Shown: in pieces, positions 49,359-57,002 of the stretch
Numbering within the stretch: position 1 is the stretch's first letter
Layout: each line of letters starts with the position of its first letter
DNA from: Lachnospiraceae bacterium
Lineage (GTDB): Bacteria > Bacillota > Clostridia > Lachnospirales > Lachnospiraceae
NCBI GenBank assembly: GCA_009774625.1
Contig: VSOB01000003.1
Location: 1 to 64,000 of the forward strand
Direction of reading: 5' to 3'
Length of the DNA: 64,000 nucleotides
The notes under the pieces: generated by a model
The model's input: the letters and a program-made list of their open reading frames with translations, nothing else
Database searches by the model: none
What the model was told of the DNA's origin: nothing
Position numbers and translations under genes: made by a program

Positions 49359-50357
49359 ATGTATATATCCGGGTCGGTTCTGGCGGTAAAAGAAAATTAT
49401 CGACATTATGCCGAATTGTTGAAAATAGCATGCGTTGATTATATCCATATTGATATTTTTCAAAGCGGTATTCCGTTTTCATTAAAAGATTTAGCGCTGT
49501 TTCAGGAAAATGATCTGGTTTTGGATTTGCATTTAATTTATGAGTCCCTTTCGGATGAAGATATCAGGATGATAAATCAGCCAGGCGTAAAATACATAAA
49601 TTTGCAGTATGAAACATTGAAAGAAAAAAGTGCGATTCGGGAAATAAGCAGAAAAATAGCCGGGAGTTTTGGGATCGCGTTAACTTCAGATACACCTCTC
49701 AGTGTTGTTGATGAGAATATAAATGATATTTCACAAGTATTGATTATGGCAAGCCAGCCGGGGGTTTCAGGGGCTGCTTTTGATGAAACCAACTATGAAA
49801 GAATACAGTGGATACAAAACAAGTATCCCGCATTGCGGATCTGGGTAGATGGAGGAGTGGATAATTTTATCGCAGAAAAATTAGGAAAGTTAAAGACAGA
49901 TGTTATCGTTTCAGGCTCCTATTTATGCAATGATTTAAAAAATCTGTATTCCCTTACCTATAAACTGAAATATCTGAATGAGAAAAATATAAGGGTAACA
50001 AGAAATATGCTGCATTTCAGTGAACTTCCTGTTGAAGAGGAAAATGCAACATTTGTGGATATCATAACGGAAATGAACCGCTCCCGGATGGGAACGGTTC
50101 TGATTGTCAGAGGCAGAGAACTGAAAGGCATCATTACGGACGGAGATATCAGGCGTGCTGTTATGGAATATGGAAAAGATATTTTTGAAAAGAAAGCATC
50201 GGAATTTATGAACCGGTATCCATTGGTCATAGAATCAGACCGGACAATGGAAGAGGTTTTCGAAATGCTGACAAAGAAGCAGAAACGGACAGATTTTATT
50301 CCGGTGATGGAAGATGGAACGTTGGTTGGCGCAGTGGATTTACATATAGGGAGATAG
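49359..50357 (+). CDS. Ribulose-phosphate-3-epimerase-like barrel fused to CBS pair
   Basis: 332 aa. Residues 1-205 match the pentose-5-phosphate epimerase fold: HIDIFQSGIPFS (for HIDIMDG), VLDLHLIYES (for DVHLM), LIMASQPGVSGAAF (for MSVNPGFGGQ) and WVDGGV. Residues 215-332 are a CBS pair (MGTVLIVRGRELKGIITDGDIRR, TDFIPVMEDGTLVGAVD), as found at the end of KdsD arabinose-5-phosphate isomerases. A single protein combining these is unusual; it may make a pentose- or other sugar-phosphate precursor under nucleotide control. Start ATG after GAGGAGAAAAAGCCG. Replacement of the canonical VHLM and DG residues hints at changed substrate. Confidence 0.72.
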   Translation: MYISGSVLAVKENYRHYAELLKIACVDYIHIDIFQSGIPFSLKDLALFQENDLVLDLHLIYESLSDEDIRMINQPGVKYINLQYETLKEKSAIREISRKIAGSFGIALTSDTPLSVVDENINDISQVLIMASQPGVSGAAFDETNYERIQWIQNKYPALRIWVDGGVDNFIAEKLGKLKTDVIVSGSYLCNDLKNLYSLTYKLKYLNEKNIRVTRNMLHFSELPVEEENATFVDIITEMNRSRMGTVLIVRGRELKGIITDGDIRRAVMEYGKDIFEKKASEFMNRYPLVIESDRTMEEVFEMLTKKQKRTDFIPVMEDGTLVGAVDLHIGR

Positions 50358-50368
50358 GGGAAAACAGT

Positions 50369-51052
50369 ATGGAAAAGATGATTGGATTTGTTCCGGCAAG
50401 AGGGGGATCATCCAGGATTCCCCGGAAAAATATAAGGAAGGTCGGAGAGATACCGTTGTTTCTGCGGGCCTGTTATAACTTGAATCAGGTGCTTCCTAAA
50501 GAAGATATTATCGTTGATTCGGATGATGATGAAATCTTATCTTTGGCAGAGGAAAAAGGATTTGGCACGTTAAGACGCCCCGGAGAGCTTGCTACGAATG
50601 CAACGGATGGAAACGCATTTTTCAGATGGGAAACATCCAACTATCCGGATGCAGACATTTATATACAGCATTTGCCGCCCATGCCTTTTTTATCAGAAGG
50701 CACAATCCGGAAAAGTCTGGATGCCATCTCGCAGGGATATGATTCGGTTGTCTGCATTGGAAAAGAGCATTTTTATCTCTGGGATATGGTAAGCGGGAAA
50801 CCTCTCTATGATGTGAAACATATACCCAATAGTTTTATCCTGAAGGAAACCGTCTTTGAAACAATGGGATTTTATGCAATTACGAAACAGGCGCACAAAG
50901 ATACCGGACTGAGAATCGGTAAAAAATATAAATTTATAGAGTTAAATAAATTTGAACAAATTGATGTAAATTATCAGGATGACTTTGAACTGGCGGATGC
51001 GATTGCCCGCGGACTGAAACCGGATTCCGTGTATAATTTGAAAATTGAATGA
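50369..51052 (+). CDS. CMP-ulosonate cytidylyltransferase-like protein (NeuA/KdsB-type)
   Basis: 227 aa. N-terminal FVPARGGSSRIPRKNIRKVGEIPLF is the nucleotide-binding signature of acylneuraminate/KDO cytidylyltransferases, followed by VDSDDDEILSLAEEKG and IQHLPPMPFLSEGTIRKSLD (for LQPTSPLR). This family activates 3-deoxy-2-ulosonic acids (sialic, legionaminic, KDO) as CMP sugars. The LPPMPF variation of the usual QPTSPL suggests another ulosonate. Start after AGGGGAAAACAGT. Tightly packed with the pathway genes downstream. Confidence 0.85.
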   Translation: MEKMIGFVPARGGSSRIPRKNIRKVGEIPLFLRACYNLNQVLPKEDIIVDSDDDEILSLAEEKGFGTLRRPGELATNATDGNAFFRWETSNYPDADIYIQHLPPMPFLSEGTIRKSLDAISQGYDSVVCIGKEHFYLWDMVSGKPLYDVKHIPNSFILKETVFETMGFYAITKQAHKDTGLRIGKKYKFIELNKFEQIDVNYQDDFELADAIARGLKPDSVYNLKIE

Positions 51053-51072
51053 TTGTTCAGAAGGGAATAAGT

Positions 51073-51885
51073 ATGAAACTGATATCACAGAGCGATGAAA
51101 TAAAAGAGTGTATTTCAGTCGGCGGCCGGGAACTGTTCCGGAAGGAAACATGCCGGATGATGGCGGGACCCTGCGCAGTGGAGAGCAGGGAGCAGATTTT
51201 GCTTACCGCTGAAAAATTAGCGGATATGGGAATTAAAATATTCCGTGCAGGTGCGTTTAAACCGAGGACAAATCCATATGCTTTTCAGGGAAGCCATTCG
51301 GAGGGACTGAAATGGCTGGAGGAAGTCAGAAATACATATGGGATGAAAATCATAACGGAAACATCAGATATCACAAATTTTGATGAGGTGGCTGATGTTA
51401 CCGATATTATCCAGATTGGCGCGAAAGCCATGTATGATCATTCGGTACTGGAAGCTGCCGGAAAGTCTAAAAAACCCGTTTTATTAAAGCGGCATTTTGG
51501 AGCAACGGTGGAAGAAATGTTTAAAATGGCAGATTATATGCTTTTGCAGGGAAACCGCCAGATTATGTTTTGCGAAAGAGGAATCAGAACTTTTGAAAAT
51601 TCATCCAGATTTACCCTGGATTTATGCGGGGCGGAAGTGATCAAGCAAAAGACGAGAGCGCCTTTGATTCTTGATCCTTCCCACGCTATGGGATATAGTT
51701 TTGGCGTTCCGGACATTGCAATGGCATGTACGGCCTTTGGATGTGGAGGGATTATGATTGAAGTACACCATAATCCGGAGGAAGCTCTGTGTGACAAAGA
51801 GCAGGCACTCAGTTTGGAACAATTTAAAATTTTGTTTGAAAATATGAAAGAAATCGGAAAAGCAATCGGAAAGGTCGTTGAATAG
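51073..51885 (+). CDS. DAHP-synthase-type (Ibeta) aldol enzyme in glycan locus
   Basis: 270 aa, PEP-dependent 3-deoxy-ulosonate-phosphate synthase fold. MAGPCAVESREQ, RAGAFKPRTNPYAFQG, LLKRHFGATVEE, CERGIRTFE and DPSHAMGYSF are the features of class I-beta DAHP synthases, which condense PEP with erythrose 4-phosphate; KDO-8-phosphate synthase is the near relative. No N-terminal ACT or C-terminal chorismate mutase domain. I start at ATG 51073 after AAGGGAATAAGT; ATG 51049 overlaps the previous stop as ATGA. Surrounded by CMP transferase and KdsC-like phosphatase, it probably supplies an ulosonic acid for the glycan rather than shikimate. Confidence 0.85.
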   Translation: MKLISQSDEIKECISVGGRELFRKETCRMMAGPCAVESREQILLTAEKLADMGIKIFRAGAFKPRTNPYAFQGSHSEGLKWLEEVRNTYGMKIITETSDITNFDEVADVTDIIQIGAKAMYDHSVLEAAGKSKKPVLLKRHFGATVEEMFKMADYMLLQGNRQIMFCERGIRTFENSSRFTLDLCGAEVIKQKTRAPLILDPSHAMGYSFGVPDIAMACTAFGCGGIMIEVHHNPEEALCDKEQALSLEQFKILFENMKEIGKAIGKVVE

Positions 51886-52521
51886 ATGTTTGATTTAGAG
51901 ACAAAAGAACTGTGCAGTGGATTGTTTTCGGATGTCATGGACAGAATGGGGTATCGAAAGCAGATCATTACAGGGATGAAAAGAAATCATAAGCGGGTAA
52001 ATTTTATAGGAAGGGCAAGAACGGTTGAATTAAGAGCTGAGAAAACAGAGGATGAAAATATTCGCAAAGGATTATCATTTCTGGGAACCGTTGGAAAGGG
52101 AGAAATACTTGTTGTAAGCGGCAGCGGAGAGTTTGCGTATTTTGGGGAACTGATGACCAGGCTTTCTGTGAGAAATCAGATTGAAGGCGTTATTATAGGT
52201 GGTTTGACAAGAGATACCAATTACACGCATAGAGATGATGTTGTACTCCCAATCCTGGCAAAAGGTTATTCACCGGTAGATATTAAAGGCAGGGGAAAAG
52301 TCAGTGCCGTTGATGTGGAGATCTGCGTGGATGGTGTCAGGATATGTCCGGGAGATCTTCTGTATACGGATAATGATGCAGTCTGTGTTGTGCCAAAAGA
52401 AATGGAAGAAGAGGTCAGTTTAAAAATCAGAGAAAAACTGGCAGAAGAAAAACGGATTACAGAACTGATCAATTCCGGTATATCTGTTGCGGATTTACTG
52501 GAACAGGTGACAGAATTTTAA
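51886..52521 (+). CDS. RraA-like / HMG-aldolase family protein
   Basis: 211 aa of the RraA-like fold, which includes 4-hydroxy-4-methyl-2-oxoglutarate aldolase and related lyases. Visible: LFSDVMDRMG near the N-terminus, the strand GRARTVEL, GGLTRDTNYTHRDDVVLPI (active-site GG-xxRD region) and PGDLLYTDNDAVCVVPKE, the conserved metal/ligand loop. The RD pair needed for aldolase activity in this family is present. Its ATG follows the previous stop directly. A carbon-carbon lyase or decarboxylase step in ulosonate metabolism is possible; the role is unknown. Confidence 0.8.
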   Translation: MFDLETKELCSGLFSDVMDRMGYRKQIITGMKRNHKRVNFIGRARTVELRAEKTEDENIRKGLSFLGTVGKGEILVVSGSGEFAYFGELMTRLSVRNQIEGVIIGGLTRDTNYTHRDDVVLPILAKGYSPVDIKGRGKVSAVDVEICVDGVRICPGDLLYTDNDAVCVVPKEMEEEVSLKIREKLAEEKRITELINSGISVADLLEQVTEF

Positions 52522-52534
52522 TGATGGCGACTGC

Positions 52535-53038
52535 ATGAAAGATGGGAAGTCTTTGATAAAAATAGTTGTAATGGATGTTGATGGGACATTGACGGATGGC
52601 ATTGTATATATAGGGAATGACGGGGAATTGTGTAAAGGATTCTATGTCAGAGACGGGATTGGCATACTGAATTTAATGAAAGCCGGAATGATTCCGGTTG
52701 TTTTTACTTCAAGAGAATCCGGAATTGTGGTGCAAAGATGGAGGGAACTTGGCATTGATCATATTTATCAGGGCGTTCAAAAGAAGGAAGAAAAATTCCG
52801 GGAGATTATGAAGGAAATGGGAGTCAAACCAGAAGAAACGGCTTATATCGCGGATGATATAAATGATTACGAGGCGATGAAGCTTGCCGGGATAAGGGGA
52901 TGTCCTGCAGATGCGGTAACACAGATAAAAGAGATATGCGACTTTATATCTTCATATGATGGAGGCAAAGGCGCAGTAAGGGATTTTATCGAATATTTGT
53001 TGAAAGCAGGAGGATATAGCAAAAGTGAATTATATTAA
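52535..53038 (+). CDS. KdsC-like HAD phosphatase
   Basis: 167 aa, the usual size of tetrameric KdsC. MDVDGTLTDGIVYI is the HAD motif I in KdsC form, GFYVRDGIGILNLMKAGM the following conserved helix, VVFTSRES stands for ITGR, and YIADDINDYEAMKLAG is motif IV. Such enzymes remove phosphate from KDO 8-phosphate, sialic-acid 9-phosphate and relatives. Logical place: after the DAHP-type synthase and before the CMP transferase in the pathway. No clear ribosome binding site, so translation is probably coupled. Next gene overlaps by 14 bases. Confidence 0.88.
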   Translation: MKDGKSLIKIVVMDVDGTLTDGIVYIGNDGELCKGFYVRDGIGILNLMKAGMIPVVFTSRESGIVVQRWRELGIDHIYQGVQKKEEKFREIMKEMGVKPEETAYIADDINDYEAMKLAGIRGCPADAVTQIKEICDFISSYDGGKGAVRDFIEYLLKAGGYSKSELY

Positions 53039-54185
53039 CAGCAAAGAGGAACTGGAAGACACAATAAGAGACTATGAGGGCTGTATCATATATGGAGCCG
53101 GACTGGTAGGTACATGCCTGATTCAGTATATGATAAAAGAAAAAATTTCTTTTAAAATCGTTTGTATCGGTGCAAAAAGTAAGGAAGGGAATCCTGCTTC
53201 CATTATGGGGATTCCGGTGTGTGAACTGAAAGAGCTGAAATCCTACAGAGAAAAATATCTGTTTGTGATTGCGACGTTAGAGCATACGCAGGAAGGGATC
53301 CGGCACGAACTGTGGGAATTTGGATGTAAAAAGGTGCTTGGAATTTCCAATGCATTTTTTGCTGGAATACGGGAAACCGTAAATGATTTTACGCCGGACA
53401 TCATATGTGCGGTTTCGAAGGGATTTGCAAACGTATATACGAATTTTACGAATATATACAACAAAATAGATACAGTGGCAAATGAACTGGCTTATTTGGT
53501 TGAGGAACAGAATGAAGTCAGCACTGTTAATACAAAGGCATTTGCCAAATACCGGAACTGTTATCGGGGAAGGGATGTGGTGATCGTAGCGACAGGCTCC
53601 ACATTAAACATGTATCAGCCCATAAAAGGGGCGGTGCATATTGGGGTAAATACTGCATATAAAAAACCAGAGATTCCGCTGGACCATTTGTTCGTTCAGG
53701 ATGGCAGACCAGAGTTTATCAGTCAAGGTAAATTTGACGGGATTGAAAATGTAAAGTGCAGGATATTCATGGGGAGGATTTTAAAAAGAACATATACCGA
53801 AGAGATCGAATTTCCGGAAGAATACAGATTATGCGAAAATGTAGAAGATTTTATGATAGACAGATGGGATACGAAGAGAATTTACAGAGATATATGCCAT
53901 CATCCTGTATCCGGCGGATATGCGGTAACACTTTCTGCCCTACATTTTGCATTGTACACATATCCTGAAAGGATTTATCTGGCAGGATGTGATAATGCGC
54001 CTACAGGATACTATGATGGTACCATTAATAAAAGTACTTTGATTGATGGAGAAGTGGCAGACCGATTAAAAGAGAAATATCAGGAAATGAAGAGATTTGC
54101 GCAGATTCATTATCCTGAAACAGAGATTATATCCATAAATCCGGTTGGATTAAAGGGTATGTTCAAAGATATATACACCCGGTAA
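53025..54185 (+). CDS. Rossmann domain plus GT42/DUF115-like transferase candidate
   Basis: 386 aa starting with GTG after GCAGGAGG, overlapping the phosphatase end. Residues 15-110 form a PglD-like Rossmann domain (CIIYGAGLVGTCLIQYM, LFVIATLEHTQEGI). Residues about 180-386 start with RGRDVVIVATGSTLNMY and continue HIGVNTAYKKPEIPLDHLFVQDGR, SGGYAVTLSALHFALYTYPERIYLAGCDNA and ISINPVGLKGMF. This order of a glycine/serine nucleotide loop, an N-T/R pair, SGG/SGV-A helix and GCD/GID matches the layout of GT42 sialyltransferases (CST-I) and DUF115 proteins. With a CMP-ulosonate pathway alongside, it may be the transferase. Assignment is by pattern only. Confidence 0.6.
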   Translation: MNYINSKEELEDTIRDYEGCIIYGAGLVGTCLIQYMIKEKISFKIVCIGAKSKEGNPASIMGIPVCELKELKSYREKYLFVIATLEHTQEGIRHELWEFGCKKVLGISNAFFAGIRETVNDFTPDIICAVSKGFANVYTNFTNIYNKIDTVANELAYLVEEQNEVSTVNTKAFAKYRNCYRGRDVVIVATGSTLNMYQPIKGAVHIGVNTAYKKPEIPLDHLFVQDGRPEFISQGKFDGIENVKCRIFMGRILKRTYTEEIEFPEEYRLCENVEDFMIDRWDTKRIYRDICHHPVSGGYAVTLSALHFALYTYPERIYLAGCDNAPTGYYDGTINKSTLIDGEVADRLKEKYQEMKRFAQIHYPETEIISINPVGLKGMFKDIYTR

Positions 54186-54275
54186 TAAAACGAAGGCTAT
54201 GATTTTAAGACAATTATGATATTACCAGGGCAGATAACAATATTTAAAAACACTGTGAAAGGCGGGAAAACAGGT

Positions 54276-55424
54276 ATGGCAGTCGTATTTGGCGCAGGAG
54301 GAGATGCAGTCAGACTGATCTACTACGAAAACCAGTTGAAGATCGAATTTTTTATTGACAATGACCCGGAAAAAACAGGGGGCCAGTTTTATGGATTTGA
54401 TGTGGTAAAGCCGGAAGCCATAGTCGGAATGGAACTGGATGCCGTGCTCCTGTCCTCCCGCAGGTATGCATCTGAAATGAAGGAACAATTGATCCGGCTG
54501 GGGATTGACGAAAGCAGGATCGTTTCGGCATGGGAACTTGAACTGTTTGGGGAAGAAGCGGATGTAACCGAACCTGACAGCGCATGTTTTTTGGACAGTC
54601 AGATCAGGACAAAAGAAGAGTACGATCAGTTCAGGGGTAACAGCGCATGGAGTCAGATAGAAACCGTACTTGAGGAAATGGTGCTCCAGTCTCCCCGGAA
54701 AAGAATTTCTTATCCGGGCAGGTGTCAGGTCTGCAGGAAAAGAGTAAACCTGTTGATAGACAATCAATATTCCGAAAGCCCCCGTAAGGTGAATTTCAGG
54801 GAACGAATGGTCTGTCCGTTTTGCGGGCTGAATAACAGACAAAGGGAAATCGCAAGGCTGGTAACGGATCGGGTGCCGGGGGATGCCAGAGTCTATATTA
54901 CGGAGCAGGTAACGCCGATGTATCAGTATCTGAGCAGGCAGTTTGTCCATCTGACCGGAAGTGAGTACATGGGCCCGGATATACCAGGCGGAAAAATCTG
55001 TGAGGGGGGGGTCATACATGAGGACTTGACAGCTCTGAGTTTTGCCGACGAAACGATAGATTGTGTGATTTCGAACGATGTATTTGAACATGTGTCCGAT
55101 ATTGACAGGGCTTTGGAGGAAATATACCGGGTATTAAAGGCCGGCGGAATGCTGTATGCCACATTTCCCATGAATTTCCATCAGGAACAGACCGTAAAGC
55201 GGGCCGAAATGGTGGATGGAACGATACTTCACAGGCAGGAGCCGGCGTATCACGGAAATCCGGTAAGCGAGGAAGGCAGTCTTGTATTTTATGATTATGG
55301 TATGGACTTTTTTTCCAGGATCAGAAAAGCGGGATTTTCTTATGGGTATTTTGTCCCCTTTTATTCTATACCTTACGGAAATATCGGGAATCGTTCGTTG
55401 TTTATTTTTATAGCCACAAAATAG
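54276..55424 (+). CDS. Rossmann domain plus zinc-finger SAM methyltransferase
   Basis: 382 aa from ATG 54276 (a longer start at 54216 has no ribosome binding site). N-terminal residues 1-105 are a PglD-like Rossmann unit (VVFGAGGDAVRLIYYENQ, FIDNDPEKTGG, AVLLSSRRYASEM). Then two CxxC pairs (GRCQVCRKRVN and MVCPFCGLNNRQRE) make a zinc knuckle, and the C-terminal half is a class I methyltransferase (LTGSEYMGPDIPGG, DCVISNDVFEHVSDIDRALEEIYRVLKAGG). Likely methylates a sugar or capping residue of the glycan. Return toward higher G+C starts about here. Confidence 0.75.
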   Translation: MAVVFGAGGDAVRLIYYENQLKIEFFIDNDPEKTGGQFYGFDVVKPEAIVGMELDAVLLSSRRYASEMKEQLIRLGIDESRIVSAWELELFGEEADVTEPDSACFLDSQIRTKEEYDQFRGNSAWSQIETVLEEMVLQSPRKRISYPGRCQVCRKRVNLLIDNQYSESPRKVNFRERMVCPFCGLNNRQREIARLVTDRVPGDARVYITEQVTPMYQYLSRQFVHLTGSEYMGPDIPGGKICEGGVIHEDLTALSFADETIDCVISNDVFEHVSDIDRALEEIYRVLKAGGMLYATFPMNFHQEQTVKRAEMVDGTILHRQEPAYHGNPVSEEGSLVFYDYGMDFFSRIRKAGFSYGYFVPFYSIPYGNIGNRSLFIFIATK

Positions 55425-55434
55425 GAGAAACGAT

Positions 55435-56982
55435 ATGATACCGAAGATTATCTCACTTTATTTGCCTCAGTTCCATGAAGTAAAGGAAAACAGCGTCTGG
55501 TATGGGGAAGGCTTTACGGACTGGGTGAGCGTAAAAAATGCCAGACCGTTGTTTGAGGGGCACCGACAGCCCAGGAAGCCTCTGGATCAGAACTATTATG
55601 ATCTGAGCCGGGCCGAAACGATCCGGTGGCAGGCGCATCTGGCAAAAGAATATGGGATAGACGGGTTTTGCTTTTATCATTACTGGTTTGACAGTCAGAA
55701 CCGCCTGTTGGAAAAACCGGCAGAGCTATTGCTGCAGCATAAGGAAATAGAGATTTCCTTTTGTTTTTCCTGGGCCAATGAATCCTGGAAAAGGACTTGG
55801 AGCAATGTGGAGAAAGGCAATGTATGGTGTGATGTCTGTGACAGCGACAGCCGGAAACAAAACAGGAAAGACCGGGGCCTGCTGGTGGGGCAGCGATATG
55901 GAAGAGAAGAGGAATGGAAAAAACATATAGAGTATCTGATTCCCTTTTTTTTGGATGAACGATATCTGAAGGCGGATGGAAAGCCGGTTTTCTGCATCTA
56001 CCAACCCTGTGATATTTACTGTATGAAAGCAATGCTGGAAGTATGGGATGTGAGGCTGAAAGAAGCAGGCCTGCCGGGAATCTGGCTGATAGGCGCAAGC
56101 TACGGATATTTGTATTCGGACAATGTGGACATCAGTTACGACCATGAACCGGGGACTGCCTTTGTAAAATGCAGAGAGGCACAGGAATACGAAAAAAGTC
56201 CGGAAGGAACAGAGTTTTTTGACTATGATACTATGTGGGGGCATATTCTGGACGGGATCATGCCCGGCAGACTTTCCTGCGCGGTTACGGATTTTGATGC
56301 TTCTCCGAGAAAAGGCTTTAAAAGTACGATTGTAAAAGGGAGTACCCCGGAGCGGTTTGAGAACTATTTCAGGGAATTTCTGGAACGGAATCTACAGGCA
56401 GAAAATGAGTTGGTTCTGGTCAATGCCTGGAATGAGTGGGGCGAGGGGATGTATCTGGAGCCATGTGAAGAGTATGGATACGGATATCTGAAAGCGGTAA
56501 AGGCAGCCGTGGAAAGTATGACAAAAGACGGTCGGGAAGTCGGCAGGGAAAAATCCACGGACAGCGGGAAGGAAAACAAAACCAGGGTTTTGGAAACGAA
56601 GGGGCGTGGTTTATCCAGAGCCGCTATGCAGATTTCTGTTTTCAACGGGTGGTTATCTGCCTGCCGGTCCGGATGGCGTACTGTGGATTTTTTCCATCGG
56701 TACGGATATTCCACTGTGGCGATCTACGGCATGGGGCTGCTTGGGAGACAGCTTTATGAAGAGCTGGCCGAAAGTGACCTGCAGGTTCTGTACTACATTG
56801 ACCGGGCGGAAATTCCCGGAGCAGATACGGTTCCCAGAGTCATGCCGGAGGCGGAATGGCCGGAGGCGGATTGCATTGTGATCACTGCAGTGGCAGAATT
56901 TGAGACACTTTATGATATGGCGCGGCAAAAGAGCAGCGGGGCCATCGTAAATATCCGTGAACTGTTTGAGGATTTCTTTTAA
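55435..56982 (+). CDS. WbsX-type glycan enzyme with C-terminal Rossmann domain
   Basis: 515 aa. Residues 1-360 match WbsX/GH99-like proteins of polysaccharide loci: ISLYLPQFHEVKENSVWYGEGFTDW, FCFYHYWFDSQNRLLEKP, SFCFSWANESWKRTW and LVNAWNEWGEGMYLEP. These are called glycosyltransferases in many loci although the fold is that of GH99 endo-mannosidases. Residues about 420-515 are a PglD-like Rossmann domain (VAIYGMGLLGRQLYEELAE, YYIDRAEIPG, CIVITAVAEFETLYDMARQ). Start after AGGAGAAACGAT. Confidence 0.82.
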   Translation: MIPKIISLYLPQFHEVKENSVWYGEGFTDWVSVKNARPLFEGHRQPRKPLDQNYYDLSRAETIRWQAHLAKEYGIDGFCFYHYWFDSQNRLLEKPAELLLQHKEIEISFCFSWANESWKRTWSNVEKGNVWCDVCDSDSRKQNRKDRGLLVGQRYGREEEWKKHIEYLIPFFLDERYLKADGKPVFCIYQPCDIYCMKAMLEVWDVRLKEAGLPGIWLIGASYGYLYSDNVDISYDHEPGTAFVKCREAQEYEKSPEGTEFFDYDTMWGHILDGIMPGRLSCAVTDFDASPRKGFKSTIVKGSTPERFENYFREFLERNLQAENELVLVNAWNEWGEGMYLEPCEEYGYGYLKAVKAAVESMTKDGREVGREKSTDSGKENKTRVLETKGRGLSRAAMQISVFNGWLSACRSGWRTVDFFHRYGYSTVAIYGMGLLGRQLYEELAESDLQVLYYIDRAEIPGADTVPRVMPEAEWPEADCIVITAVAEFETLYDMARQKSSGAIVNIRELFEDFF

Positions 56983-57002
56983 AGGGGAGGGGAACGTTCT
57001 TT

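Noticed and set aside
51073..51885. DAHP synthase as a housekeeping aromatic amino acid gene
   Set aside because: Possible, but it is embedded with near-zero spacing between CMP-transferase, RraA-like and KdsC-like genes and has no regulatory domain; glycan role preferred though not proven.
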